Shown: positions 1 to 9,013 of the stretch, piece after piece
How positions within the stretch are numbered: position 1 is the first letter of the stretch
Layout of the letters: each line of letters begins with the position of its first letter
Assembly (NCBI RefSeq): GCF_009742705.1
Contig: NZ_WPCU01000002.1
Coordinates: 50,568-114,567 of the forward strand
Source: Auraticoccus cholistanensis
Lineage (GTDB): Bacteria > Actinomycetota > Actinomycetes > Propionibacteriales > Propionibacteriaceae
Direction: 5' to 3'
Length of the DNA stretch: 64,000 nucleotides
Program-made: the position numbers and the translations under genes
The notes under the pieces: generated by a model
Seen by the model: the letters and a program-made list of their open reading frames with translations, nothing else
Databases searched by the model: none
What the model was told of the DNA's origin: nothing

Positions 1-2686
1 AGACGCCGTGGCGGACCTGGCGCGGGGTCAGCAGCCGGCCGCCGTCGGTGGGTGCGCGGTCGAGGCCGTAGCGGGCCGCGCCGGGCCAGCGCGAGACCAG
101 GGCGGCGTAGAGCAGCCGGCCCAGGTCGCGGACGTCCTGGGCCTCCGGGTCGTCGGTGCGGCGGACGGGCAGGGTGACCGTGGGGTCGTCGGCGGAGCTG
201 CCGGCCTCCAGGATCTCCCCGCCGTCGGGCTCGTCGGCGTCGTCGGGGACGATCGCGGCCTCCAGCAGGAAACCGGTGATCTTGAGGTTGCCCGCCGGGG
301 TGATCGTGATGGCGTCGGGGCCGAGGTGGCGGTGGTGCAGCCCCATGGCGTGCATGCCGGCCAGCGCGTCGGCCACCTCGCGGACCAGCCAGGCGGCCTC
401 CAGCGCCGACAGCGGTCCCTGGGCCAGCATCACCTCCAGCGTCTGCCCCGGGCTGAACTCGGTGACGATGTAGGAGCCGACCTCGGGGTCGTTGCTCTCC
501 ACCGCGTCCAGCACCCGCAGGAACCGGGAGTCGGTGGCCACCGCCGAGGCGCGGGCCGCCTCGAGCAGGGCGGGCGAGCGGGGGTCGTCGGGGGGCAGCA
601 CCTGCACCAGCACCGAGCGGGACAGCACCTGGTCGAAGGCCCGCCAGGTGTGGGCGTCCGCGCGGCCGGCCACGACCTCCTCCAGGCGGTAGCGCCGACC
701 CAGGACGTCCCCGGCCCGCTGCCGGCTGCGGCGCAGCACGTCCGGGTCGGTGCTGGGGGTGGCGAGCACGCCGGAGCCCATCTCCTCCTCCGGCGAGGGA
801 CGCGAGCTGCCGCGCCAGGCGTCCTGGGGGGCCTCCTCGGCCGCGGCGGCCGGGTCCAGCGGGTGCCCGTCGGGGCCTAGCGCCGACATCGGCTGGGTCT
901 CCAGCTCGGCGTGCTCGGGCCCGGGCGCGGACGGCCGCTCCTCACCCGCGCTGCCCTGCACCGCGTCTCCTTCCCGTCCGGGTGCCGCCGCGGGGTCGCC
1001 CGCGGGGGCTGCGCCCTCCACCGGGGCGCTGTCGTCGGAGCCGGCGACCCCTCGTCGGCGTCGCAGCACCGTGCCCACGATCTCATCCATCTCGCGCAGG
1101 TGCAGCAACCGGGCCGCGGCGACGTACGCGCCGACCGCCACGACCCCCGCCAGCGCGAGCCCCAGCGCGGAGGCCACCCGGCCCTCGGTCAGCCGGTGCT
1201 GCAGCCAGGTGATGAGCCAGGCCAGCCCCGCGGCCGGGAGCACCGCCAGCGTGACCCGGACCAGGTGGCGTCCGACCGCGCGCGCCGAGAGCCCGGGCAG
1301 CGAGGACTGCAGCCGGCGGAAGGCGACCACCACGCCGACGGCGTAGGACAGCGAGTAGGCCAGCGCCAGCGCGGTGGCGACCAGCGAGGGGTCGGCCACG
1401 AGGCGCACCAGCAGCACCGCGAACCCGGCGTTGAGCCCGGCGATCAGCGCCTGCAGCAGGAAGGGGGTGCGGGTGTCCTCCAGGGCGTAGAAGGCGCGCA
1501 GCAGCACGTAGTGGATCGTGAAGGGCACGAGCCCCAGCGCGAAGGCCTGCAGCGCCAGGGCCAGCACCGGGTAGTCCGAGGCGCCCACCCCGTAGCCGAA
1601 CGCCAGCCGGGCGATCGGGGTGGCCAGCACCAGGAACGCGACCGCCGCCGGCAGCAGCACGGTGGTGGTGAGCCGGATGGTGCGTGCGGTCTCCCGCGAG
1701 ACCCCGCCCAGGTCGCCGTCGGCGGCCAGCTTCGAGGCCGAGGTCACCATGGCGGTGGCCAGCGACACCGTGATCACCGAGTGGGGCAGGATCCACACCA
1801 GGTAGGCGTTGTTGTAGACGGTGAGGCCGCCGCCGTTCTCGGCGCCGGCGGTGGCGCTGCTGGCCAGCCGGTTCACCGCCACCAGCGCGAGCTGTGTGAC
1901 GGCCACGAAGCCCAGCGTCCACTTGGCCAGCGAGAAGGTGCGGCCCAGGCCGGTGCCGCGCAGGTCGAAGCGGGGCCGGTAGACGAACCCGGCGCGGCGC
2001 AGGAAGGGCAGCAGGATCGCCGCCTGCACCAGGATGCCGGCGGTGGCCCCGAGCCCCAGCACCAGCTCCTGGGCGGTGCTGAAGGGGGCGCCGTGGTCGA
2101 CGTCGGTGCCGAAGACCAGCAGGTAGCCGACGAAGACGGCGATCGAGACCACGTTGTTGGCGATCGGGGCCCACATCATCGGCCCGAACCGGCCGCGGGC
2201 GTTGAGCACCTGGCCGGCGAGGAAGAAGGCCCCGTAGAAGAAGACCTGCGGCAGGCACAGGTAGGTCAGCGTCAGCATCGAGCGGTACTGCTCCGACAGC
2301 TCCGGGTCGCGCCAGCCGGCGTCGGTGTAGATCCGCAGCACCAGCGGGGCCGCCAGCAGCAGCACCACCGTGACCCCGGCGATGATGGCCAGGAAGGCGG
2401 TCATGATCCGGTTGGTGTAGGCCTCGCCGCCGTCCTCGTCGGAGGAGGTGGCGCGGACGATCTGGGGCACCAGCACCGTGTTCAGGGCGCCGCCGGCGAA
2501 GAGGATGTAGAGGCTGGTCGGGATGGTGTTGGCCAGGGTGAACATGTCGGCCTGGCGGGTGGTGTTGCCCAGGACCATGGCGATGACGACCGCCCGCGCG
2601 AAGCCGAGCACCCGGGACAGCAGGGTGCCGGCGGCCATCAGCGCCCCGGCCGAGACCAGGGAGCTGCTGCGGGTGTCGACGCTCAT
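1..2686 (-). CDS. murJ: Lipid II flippase MurJ (MviN) fused to a C-terminal pseudokinase domain, 3' end cut by window edge
   Basis: Integral membrane flippase that moves lipid II across the cytoplasmic membrane for peptidoglycan synthesis. About 530 N-terminal residues are MurJ-like, starting MSVDTRSSSLVSAG and running through repeated hydrophobic segments, with VLGFARAVVIAMVLG and NTVLVPQIVRA typical of the family. After a charged linker (RRRRG) the same frame continues through an acidic, Pro/Ala-rich stretch into a protein-kinase-like fold from about residue 660. The catalytic loop reads HRHLGPDAI (no catalytic Asp) and the DFG position reads TGF, so it is a pseudokinase. I checked the frame across the linker at two places. 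Mycobacterial MviN has the same architecture and its pseudokinase binds FhaA. 895 codons are visible; the C-terminus lies outside. The ATG overlaps the stop of the upstream DUF6049 gene by 4 nt (ATGA), so the two are translationally coupled. Confidence 0.93.
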   Translation of the reverse strand, partial: MSVDTRSSSLVSAGALMAAGTLLSRVLGFARAVVIAMVLGNTTRQADMFTLANTIPTSLYILFAGGALNTVLVPQIVRATSSDEDGGEAYTNRIMTAFLAIIAGVTVVLLLAAPLVLRIYTDAGWRDPELSEQYRSMLTLTYLCLPQVFFYGAFFLAGQVLNARGRFGPMMWAPIANNVVSIAVFVGYLLVFGTDVDHGAPFSTAQELVLGLGATAGILVQAAILLPFLRRAGFVYRPRFDLRGTGLGRTFSLAKWTLGFVAVTQLALVAVNRLASSATAGAENGGGLTVYNNAYLVWILPHSVITVSLATAMVTSASKLAADGDLGGVSRETARTIRLTTTVLLPAAVAFLVLATPIARLAFGYGVGASDYPVLALALQAFALGLVPFTIHYVLLRAFYALEDTRTPFLLQALIAGLNAGFAVLLVRLVADPSLVATALALAYSLSYAVGVVVAFRRLQSSLPGLSARAVGRHLVRVTLAVLPAAGLAWLITWLQHRLTEGRVASALGLALAGVVAVGAYVAAARLLHLREMDEIVGTVLRRRRGVAGSDDSAPVEGAAPAGDPAAAPGREGDAVQGSAGEERPSAPGPEHAELETQPMSALGPDGHPLDPAAAAEEAPQDAWRGSSRPSPEEEMGSGVLATPSTDPDVLRRSRQRAGDVLGRRYRLEEVVAGRADAHTWRAFDQVLSRSVLVQVLPPDDPRSPALLEAARASAVATDSRFLRVLDAVESNDPEVGSYIVTEFSPGQTLEVMLAQGPLSALEAAWLVREVADALAGMHAMGLHHRHLGPDAITITPAGNLKITGFLLEAAIVPDDADEPDGGEILEAGSSADDPTVTLPVRRTDDPEAQDVRDLGRLLYAALVSRWPGAARYGLDRAPTDGGRLLTPRQVRHGV

Positions 2687-4800
2687 CGCGCTGCCTCGTT
2701 CCGGGGGCTGGGGGTCGGGTCGGGCGCGGCTGCGGCCCGGGCCTGCTGGCGGCGCACCTGGCGGACCCGCAGCACCGTGCCGCCGACCAGCACGATGCCG
2801 GAGCCGATGACGATCACCCAGCCGGCGCGGCCGATGTCGCTGGCCTCGATCCGCACCTCGCGGCTGGGGCCGAGCTCGCGGCCGGAGACGGTGGCCAGCC
2901 GGGCGGTGGCGTTGAAGCTGCCGTTGGCACGGGCCCGCGGGGCGGCGGTGGTGGTGACGGTCTGACCGGGGCGGACCACGACCTCGGGGATGGCGGGGAT
3001 GCTGATCCGGCCCGGGTTGTCGGTGGAGAAGACGACCCGGACCCGGACCGCCTGGTCCAGCCGGTTGGTGATGCTGACCGGGAACTGCCCGCTGCGGGCC
3101 GACATGGCCACGTTCTGGGCGACGCTGAGCTGCAGCCCGCGGCCGCCGAGCAGCTGGTCCAGCGCGTCGCGGCGTGGGCCCAGCCAGGCCTCCCGCTGCT
3201 CGGCCGCGGCACCGGCGCGCCACCAGCTGCTGAGCGCCGCCGAGGTGGTGCGGTCGGCGTCCTGGCTCTCCCCGGGGTCGGTCAGCAGCTCCTGGGCGGT
3301 CTGCAGGTCGCTCCGCAGCTCGGCGGCGGAGTCGAGCACGGAGGGGTCCAGCTGAGCCTCCAGGTCGGCGGCGGGGTCGTCCACCGGGCCGCTCCAGGGG
3401 GTGGGCTCGGCGGCCAGCAGCTCCGCCAGCGGCAGCCGGCGCTGCCAGCCCGGGGCCTCGACCGCGTCGGCGGCGGCCCGCTCGGCGCTGTCGACCACCC
3501 GCACCTGGGGTGCCGGGGACAGCCCGCGCCCCTGCGCGGTGAGGCTCTCGACGAGGGTGCTGGTCAGCAGGTGCTGCGCGACCTGCGGTGCCGACGCGCG
3601 CGGGTCGGGGCCGAGCTGGGGGTCGAAGGCCTCGACCGACACGTCCACCAGGGCGGCGGCGTCGGGTCGGCTGTGCACGGCCGACCCGGGCCCGCCGGCC
3701 AGCGCGACCGCGGCCGGCTGCATCCGGTCGGCGAGGTCGAGGGTGGCGGCGTCCACGGTGCCGCCGGCGGGGGCGAGCAGCAGCGGCAGGTCGGCCGCGG
3801 CGGAACCCTGCGGCGGCTGGGCCGCGAGCACCGCCCCGGTCAGCTCCTCCTCGCCGGAGCGGGCGACGGCCAGCAGGTCGGGGACGCCCCAGGGCAGCCG
3901 GTAGCCGCGGGCCCGGTCGAGCTCCTCGAAGCGGGTCAGCCAGCGGGCGGCGTCGGCCTGGTGGCCGCCGGCGGACTCGGCGCCGTCCGCCGCGAGCACC
4001 CGGTAGCCGTCGGCGAGGTCGCCCACCTCCGCCAGCAGCAGCGGGTCGACGGCCCAGCTGACGTCCTCGCGGGCGGCGCTGCCCAGCAGCACGTCGAGCC
4101 GCCCGCCGGGCGCCAGCTGCGCGCCGAGCGACTCCCCGGCGACCACGTCGGCGCGCACCCGGGAGGGTGGGGCCGACATCACCACCACGGAGGCCACCGC
4201 CACCGGCGGGTGGCGCTCCTCGACCACCGGCACCAGGGTCCGCACCCGCCCGACCGTCTCCACGCCGTCCTCGCGGGCCTGGACGCCGACCAGCGCCGCA
4301 CCGTCGCCGGGGGGCAGCCCCAGCTCCTCGACGGTGGCGCTGAGCTCGAAGGGCACGCTCTGCCCGGGCCCGAGCTCGGCCGGCAGGTCGCTGGTGTAGG
4401 CCGATTCGACCAGCACCCGGGCGCCGACGGGGAGGGTGCTGGGGGCGGCGACGAGGTCGTCGAGCTGGGCCTGGTCGGTGTAGAGGGTGCCCTGGTCGCG
4501 CCACAGCAGCAGCTGCAGGTTGCTGACCGGGGTGTCCCGGCTGTTGGTGGCGGTGCCGCGGACGGTCAGCCGGGCGTCGCGGTCGAGCACGGCCGGCTCG
4601 ACCGACTCCAGCGCGATCGACACCTGCTGGGGATCGGGCTCCACCGCCCGGGCCGGCAGCACCAGCCCCAGCGGGCCGGCCGCCGGCAGCAGGGCCAGCA
4701 CGGCGACCAGGAGGGTCGCGGCGGTCCGGCGGCGGCGTCCCCGGCCTCCCGCCCCCGCGGACGCCGGGCGGGGGCGTCCGGAGGAGGTCGGGGCACTCAC
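2683..4800 (-). CDS. DUF6049 family secreted, membrane-anchored protein
   Basis: Large extracytoplasmic protein of unknown function always found beside murJ in actinobacteria. It has a basic N-terminus (RGRRRRTAATLLVAVLALL) followed by PAGPLGLVLPARA, an export signal, then about 600 residues of predicted outside domain. The C-terminus has one membrane segment (WVIVIGSGIVLVGGTVL) and a short basic cytoplasmic tail, so it is type I anchored. I chose GTG at 4800 (705 aa) over an in-frame ATG at 4872 because a TACGAT box sits exactly 6 nt before the GTG, fitting a leaderless start. It is coupled to murJ by ATGA and divergent from pcnA. A role in cell-wall assembly is inferred from this neighbourhood only. 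Confidence 0.85.
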   Translation of the reverse strand: MSAPTSSGRPRPASAGAGGRGRRRRTAATLLVAVLALLPAAGPLGLVLPARAVEPDPQQVSIALESVEPAVLDRDARLTVRGTATNSRDTPVSNLQLLLWRDQGTLYTDQAQLDDLVAAPSTLPVGARVLVESAYTSDLPAELGPGQSVPFELSATVEELGLPPGDGAALVGVQAREDGVETVGRVRTLVPVVEERHPPVAVASVVVMSAPPSRVRADVVAGESLGAQLAPGGRLDVLLGSAAREDVSWAVDPLLLAEVGDLADGYRVLAADGAESAGGHQADAARWLTRFEELDRARGYRLPWGVPDLLAVARSGEEELTGAVLAAQPPQGSAAADLPLLLAPAGGTVDAATLDLADRMQPAAVALAGGPGSAVHSRPDAAALVDVSVEAFDPQLGPDPRASAPQVAQHLLTSTLVESLTAQGRGLSPAPQVRVVDSAERAAADAVEAPGWQRRLPLAELLAAEPTPWSGPVDDPAADLEAQLDPSVLDSAAELRSDLQTAQELLTDPGESQDADRTTSAALSSWWRAGAAAEQREAWLGPRRDALDQLLGGRGLQLSVAQNVAMSARSGQFPVSITNRLDQAVRVRVVFSTDNPGRISIPAIPEVVVRPGQTVTTTAAPRARANGSFNATARLATVSGRELGPSREVRIEASDIGRAGWVIVIGSGIVLVGGTVLRVRQVRRQQARAAAAPDPTPSPRNEAAR

Positions 4801-4806
4801 CCGGCC

Positions 4807-4812
4807 ATCGTA
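4807..4812 (-). promoter_or_regulatory. -10 box (TACGAT) for leaderless DUF6049-murJ transcript
   Basis: TACGAT on the minus strand lies 6 nt before the GTG at 4800, the spacing seen before other starts in this window. It forms a divergent promoter pair with the pcnA box 113 bp away. Confidence 0.5.
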
Positions 4813-4924
4813 GGGGCGCGGCCACGTCGTCCCGGGGACCTGAGGGCGGACCGCCGGGCCCGCGACGGGCACCCGGAGCCTCCTCGGCCGGCTCGCGGAC
4901 GGGGCGCCGCGGTGCTGCGCCCGG

Positions 4925-4930
4925 TAGGCT
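4925..4930 (+). promoter_or_regulatory. -10 box (TAGGCT) for leaderless pcnA
   Basis: TAGGCT sits 8 nt before the pcnA GTG and there is no purine-rich ribosome-binding site between them, so the transcript probably starts at or next to the start codon. Confidence 0.5.
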
Positions 4931-4938
4931 GGACGGCC

Positions 4939-6390
4939 GTGCCGGACCTGACCTCAGCCCAGTCGAACGCCGTCAGCGAGATGCTGCGCATCACGCCCGT
5001 GGTGGGTCGGCTGGGTCGGCTGTTCGCCGAGGCCGGCCACGAGCTCTACCTGGTGGGCGGCTCGGTCCGCGACGCCCTGCTCGGCGTCCTCGGCCACGAC
5101 CTCGACTTCACCACCTCCGCCCGCCCGGAGGAGATCGAGCGGCTGCTGCACCGCTTCAGCAAGGCGGTGTGGAGCATCGGCAAGGCGTTCGGGACGATCG
5201 GCTGCCGCGTCCGCGACGAGGACGGCACCGACTGGGTCATCGAGGTGACGACCTACCGCAGCGACTCCTACCAGGCGGACAGCCGCAAGCCCGAGGTGCG
5301 CTTCGGCACCTCCCTGGGCGAGGACCTGGTCCGGCGCGACTTCACCGTCAACGCGATGGCCATCGACGTCACCCGCCCCGGCGGCACGTTCGTCGACCCG
5401 CACGAGGGGCTGGCCGACCTGACCGCCGGGACCATCCGCACCCCCGGCACCCCCGAGCAGTCCTTCAGCGACGACCCGCTGCGGATGATGAGGGCCGCCC
5501 GCTTCGCCAGCCAGCTCGGCTTCCAGGTCGCCCCCGAGGTGGCGGCGGCGATGACGGCGATGGCGGAGCGGATCGAGATCGTCTCCGCCGAGCGGGTCCG
5601 CGACGAGCTCACCAAGCTGCTGCTCACCGACCGCCCGCGGGCCGGCCTGGACCTGCTGGTGCAGACCGGGATCGCCGACCGGGTGCTGCCCGAGCTGCCG
5701 GCGCTGCGGCTCGAGCGCGACGAGCACCACCGGCACAAGGACGTCTACGAGCACAGCCTGACCGTGCTGGAGCAGGCCATCGAGCTCGAGCACCGCCTCG
5801 AGGGTGGCCCGGACCTGGTCAACCGGCTGGCGGCGCTGCTGCACGACGTCGGCAAGCCGGCCACCCGGCGCTTCGAGCCGGGCGGCAAGGTGTCCTTCCA
5901 CCACCACGACGTGGTGGGGGCCAAGCTGGTGCGCCGGCGGATGAAGGCGCTGCACTTCTCCGGCGAGGAGACCAAGGCGGTCAGCCACCTGGTCGAGCTG
6001 CACCTGCGCTTCCACGGCTACCGCGACGGGCAGTGGACCGACTCCGCCGTGCGCCGCTACGTCCGTGACGCCGGCGACCAGCTGGAGCGGCTGCACATCC
6101 TCACCCGCGCCGACTGCACCACCCGCAACCAGCGCAAGGCCGCCCGGCTGCGCGAGGCCTACGACGACCTCGAGGAGCGGATCGCCGAGCTGGCCGAGGC
6201 CGAGGAGCTGGACGCCATCCGTCCCGACCTGGACGGCAACCAGATCATGGCGCTGCTGGGGCTGGCTCCCGGCCGGGAGGTCGGCGAGGCCTACCGCCAC
6301 ATGCTGGAGTTCCGGATGGAGCACGGGCCGGCCGACCCGGAGACGGCCGAGGCCGAGCTGCGTCGCTGGTGGGCCGAGCGGGCGGGCTGA
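4939..6390 (+). CDS. pcnA: CCA tRNA nucleotidyltransferase
   Basis: Adds or repairs the 3' CCA end of tRNAs in the cytoplasm. 483 aa. The N-terminal class II nucleotidyltransferase head has GGSVRDALLG (near residue 40) and the metal-binding DLDFTT (near residue 54). RRDFTVNAMA and the neck helix DDPLRMMRAARFASQLGF follow. From about residue 300 there is an HD phosphohydrolase domain (LLHDVGKPATR, then HHHDVVGAKL). The head-neck-HD order is the actinobacterial form. I take GTG 4939 because a leaderless promoter box precedes it and the residues before the GGSVRD motif match family length. A long upstream open frame in the same phase is only antisense shadow of DUF6049. Divergent from DUF6049-murJ. 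Confidence 0.95.
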   Translation: MPDLTSAQSNAVSEMLRITPVVGRLGRLFAEAGHELYLVGGSVRDALLGVLGHDLDFTTSARPEEIERLLHRFSKAVWSIGKAFGTIGCRVRDEDGTDWVIEVTTYRSDSYQADSRKPEVRFGTSLGEDLVRRDFTVNAMAIDVTRPGGTFVDPHEGLADLTAGTIRTPGTPEQSFSDDPLRMMRAARFASQLGFQVAPEVAAAMTAMAERIEIVSAERVRDELTKLLLTDRPRAGLDLLVQTGIADRVLPELPALRLERDEHHRHKDVYEHSLTVLEQAIELEHRLEGGPDLVNRLAALLHDVGKPATRRFEPGGKVSFHHHDVVGAKLVRRRMKALHFSGEETKAVSHLVELHLRFHGYRDGQWTDSAVRRYVRDAGDQLERLHILTRADCTTRNQRKAARLREAYDDLEERIAELAEAEELDAIRPDLDGNQIMALLGLAPGREVGEAYRHMLEFRMEHGPADPETAEAELRRWWAERAG

Positions 6391-6393
6391 ACC

Positions 6394-6453
6394 CGCAGCA
6401 GGCGGGCCCCGAGCAGACGGGCCGCCAGCAGACGGGACCGGAAGCAGAAGGGG
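6394..6453 (+). repeat. Four degenerate 15-nt tandem repeats after pcnA
   Basis: The 313-bp gap 6391-6703 begins with about four copies of a 15-nt unit built on AGCAGRCGGG (GCAGCAGGCGGGCCC, CGAGCAGACGGGCCG, CCAGCAGACGGGACC, GGAAGCAGAAGGGGC), running into the hairpin at 6451. No gene is visible in the gap. Confidence 0.6.
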
Positions 6454-6477
6454 CCGCGCCCGGAGTGGACGCGGCCC
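6451..6477 (+). terminator. pcnA: Hairpin terminator of pcnA
   Basis: Perfect 8-bp GC stem GGGCCGCG / CGCGGCCC with an 11-nt loop, 60 nt after the pcnA stop. Only two T residues follow, so it is an I-shaped rather than canonical U-tract terminator. The rest of the gap holds the palindrome GGGACA-C-TGTCCC (6570-6582), which could be an operator for the downstream rhamnosidase. Confidence 0.55.
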
Positions 6478-6703
6478 GTTCGCCGGGGACCGGTACGGCG
6501 GTCGCCTCTCGGCGAGTGGCGCGAACGCGGCTCCCGTAGGTGTTCCGCGACGGCTGGAGTTGAGGCCCGGGGACACTGTCCCGCACCGGTCGAGCAGCAC
6601 AACCGGACGGCGGGACGAGATATTCCACGACCCCTGGACACGGTCCGGGCCCCGTCGGGGAAGATGTGTCCCGACCCACCCACACCTCCAACGCAGGAGC
6701 ACC

Positions 6704-8971
6704 GTGACCGTCGACTGGACCGCCCGCTTCATCGCCTCCGACTCCGACTTCGACGGGGCCCCGCTGCTGCGGCGGGTCGTCCGTCTCGACGAGGGCCACG
6801 GCGCGCCGGCGCGGGCCACCCTGCGGCTGTCCGCCCTGGGGATCGTCGAGGCCTGGCTGGGCGGACGCCCGGTCTCGCCGGACCTGTTCACCCCCGGCTG
6901 GACGAGCTACGAGTGGCGGCTGCGCTACGCCGAGCACGACGTCACCTCCCTGCTGACCCAGCCCGAGACCGTGCTGGCGCTGGCGCTGGGCAACGGCTGG
7001 TACCGCGGCCGGATCGGCTGGGGCGAGGGCGCCCGGGTGTACGGCGAGGAGCTGGCGGCGCTGGCCGAGCTGCGCGTCGAGTACGACGACGGCCACGTGC
7101 AGGTCGTCGGCACCGACGGCTCGTGGCGCTCGGGAGCCAGCGACACCACCGCCAACTCCCTCTACGACGGCCAGGACGTCGACGCGCGCCGCCGCCAGCC
7201 AGGCTGGACCGAGCCCGGGTTCGACGACTCCGGCTGGCAGGGCGTGCACGAGGTCGACTTCGAGCTGTCCCGGCTGGAGCCCTACGTCGGCCCGCCGGTG
7301 CGCCGCATCACCGAGCTGGTGCCGCAGGAGATCTGGACCAGCCCGCAGGGCCGGGTGCTGGTCGACTTCGGGCAGAACCTGGTCGGCTGGGTGCGTGTGC
7401 GGGTGCAGGGCGAGGCCGGCACCACGGTGACGCTGCGGCACGCCGAGGTGCTCGAGCACGGCGAGCTGGGCACCCGGCCGCTGCGCAGCGCCAAGGCCAC
7501 CGACCGGTTCACCCTCAGCGGCGGGGTCGACGTGTTCGAGCCCACCCTCACCTTCCACGGCTTCCGCTACGTGGAGGTCGACGGCTGGCCCGGCGGCGTG
7601 GATGCCATCGACGCCGACGCGCTGACGGCGGTGGCGGTCAGCTCCGACCTGCGGCGGATCGGCTCCTTCTCCTGCTCCGACGAGCTGGTGAACCGGCTGC
7701 ACGAGAACGCCGTGTGGGGCATGCGGGGCAACTTCCTCGACGTCCCCACCGACTGCCCGCAGCGCGACGAGCGGCTGGGCTGGACCGGGGACATCGCCGC
7801 CTTCGTGCCCACGGCCGTCCGGCTGGCCGACGCCCAGGGGTTCCTGCGGGACTGGCTGCGCGACCTGGCCCTGGAGCAGAGCCACCAGGACGGCGTCGTC
7901 CCCTACGTGGTGCCCGACGCGATCAAGCGGATGGCCTCCCCGCCCGACCGCCAGCCGGTGGACACCACCGCGGTGTGGAGCGACGCCGCGGTGTGGGTGC
8001 CCTGGGCGGTGTGGCAGGCCTACGGCGACCCGACCGTGCTGGCGGAGGCCTTCGACTCGATGACCTCCCACGTCCGCCGGGTCCGCTCGAAGCTGTCCCC
8101 GAACGGCGTCTGGGACACCGGATTCCAGTTCGGCGACTGGCTGGACCCCGACGCCGACCCCGACCACCCGGCCGACGCCAAGGCCGACCGCGGCGTGGTC
8201 GCGACCGCCTGCGCCTACCGCTCGGCGCGGCTGACCGCCGCCGCGGCGGCGGTGCTGGGCCGCGAGCAGGAGCAGGCCGAGATGACCGAGCTGGCCGACC
8301 GGCTGCGGGCCGCCTTCCACGAGGTCTACGTGTCCGACCGGCAGATCCTCAGCGACTGCACCACGGTGTACTCGCTGGCCCTGGTGTTCGACCTGCTCGA
8401 CGTCGAGCAGGAGGTGTGGGCGGGCGAACGGCTGGCCGAGCTGGTCGCCGAGAGCGGGTTCCGCATCTCGACGGGCTTCGCCGGCACGCCGTTCATCGCC
8501 GACGCGCTGACCCGCACCGGGCACGTCGACGAGGCCTACCGGCTGCTGCTGCAGCGGGAGTGCCCGTCCTGGCTGTACCCGGTCACCATGGGCGCCACGA
8601 CGATCTGGGAGCGCTGGGACTCGATGCTGCCCGACGGCTCCATCAACCCCGGTGAGATGACCAGCTTCAACCACTACGCCCTCGGCGCGGTGACCGACTG
8701 GCTGCACCGGGTGGTGGGCGGGCTGTCCGCGCTGGAGCCGGGCTACTCGCGCATCCTGGTGGCGCCCACGCCCGGCCCGGGCCTGGACTGGGCCGAGAGC
8801 GTGCTGGAGACCCCGCACGGGCGGGCCCGGGTGCGCTGGGAGCGCAGCGGCGGAGGGCTGCGGGTCGAGGCCACCGTGCCGCCGGGGACGTCCGCGCTGG
8901 CCCGGGTGCCGGGTCTGGCCGAGACCGAGCTGACCCCGGGCGAGCACGTGCTGGAGGCGCCGGCGTCCTGA
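6704..8971 (+). CDS. Alpha-L-rhamnosidase, glycoside hydrolase family 78
   Basis: Releases terminal L-rhamnose from plant glycosides or rhamnose-containing polysaccharides such as pectin side chains. 755 aa. The N-terminal beta-sandwich domains (FTPGWTSYEWRLRY, ALGNGWYRGRIGWG) and concanavalin-like region (LVDFGQNLVGWVRVRV) precede the (alpha/alpha)6 catalytic barrel. That barrel carries the family signature DCPQRDERLGWTGD near residue 350, which holds the catalytic acid. GATTIWERWDS and a C-terminal beta-domain follow. No signal peptide is seen, so it likely acts on imported oligosaccharides. GTG 6704 is preceded by AGGAG at 6695-6699. Single transcription unit; no rhamnose isomerase or kinase is adjacent. 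Confidence 0.94.
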   Translation: MTVDWTARFIASDSDFDGAPLLRRVVRLDEGHGAPARATLRLSALGIVEAWLGGRPVSPDLFTPGWTSYEWRLRYAEHDVTSLLTQPETVLALALGNGWYRGRIGWGEGARVYGEELAALAELRVEYDDGHVQVVGTDGSWRSGASDTTANSLYDGQDVDARRRQPGWTEPGFDDSGWQGVHEVDFELSRLEPYVGPPVRRITELVPQEIWTSPQGRVLVDFGQNLVGWVRVRVQGEAGTTVTLRHAEVLEHGELGTRPLRSAKATDRFTLSGGVDVFEPTLTFHGFRYVEVDGWPGGVDAIDADALTAVAVSSDLRRIGSFSCSDELVNRLHENAVWGMRGNFLDVPTDCPQRDERLGWTGDIAAFVPTAVRLADAQGFLRDWLRDLALEQSHQDGVVPYVVPDAIKRMASPPDRQPVDTTAVWSDAAVWVPWAVWQAYGDPTVLAEAFDSMTSHVRRVRSKLSPNGVWDTGFQFGDWLDPDADPDHPADAKADRGVVATACAYRSARLTAAAAAVLGREQEQAEMTELADRLRAAFHEVYVSDRQILSDCTTVYSLALVFDLLDVEQEVWAGERLAELVAESGFRISTGFAGTPFIADALTRTGHVDEAYRLLLQRECPSWLYPVTMGATTIWERWDSMLPDGSINPGEMTSFNHYALGAVTDWLHRVVGGLSALEPGYSRILVAPTPGPGLDWAESVLETPHGRARVRWERSGGGLRVEATVPPGTSALARVPGLAETELTPGEHVLEAPAS

Positions 8972-9001
8972 GGCGGCGGTGACGCGCCGGCCACCGGGTG
9001 G

Positions 9002-9007
9002 CAGGCT
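9002..9007 (+). promoter_or_regulatory. -10-like box (CAGGCT) 6 nt before ATG 9014
   Basis: CAGGCT followed by six G/C-rich nucleotides and the ATG. It matches the leaderless spacing seen elsewhere in the window, although the first base departs from TANNNT. Confidence 0.35.
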
Positions 9008-9013
9008 GGGGGC

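Noticed and set aside
911..2965. A 684-codon plus-strand frame over murJ
   Set aside because: Low-complexity Gly/Gln/His composition, antisense to a recognisable MurJ.
4801..4872. Longer DUF6049 start at 4872
   Set aside because: It would extend over the leaderless promoter box and leave little room for the divergent pcnA promoter.
6394..6453. CRISPR-like repeats
   Set aside because: Units are 15 nt, degenerate, contiguous and without spacers.
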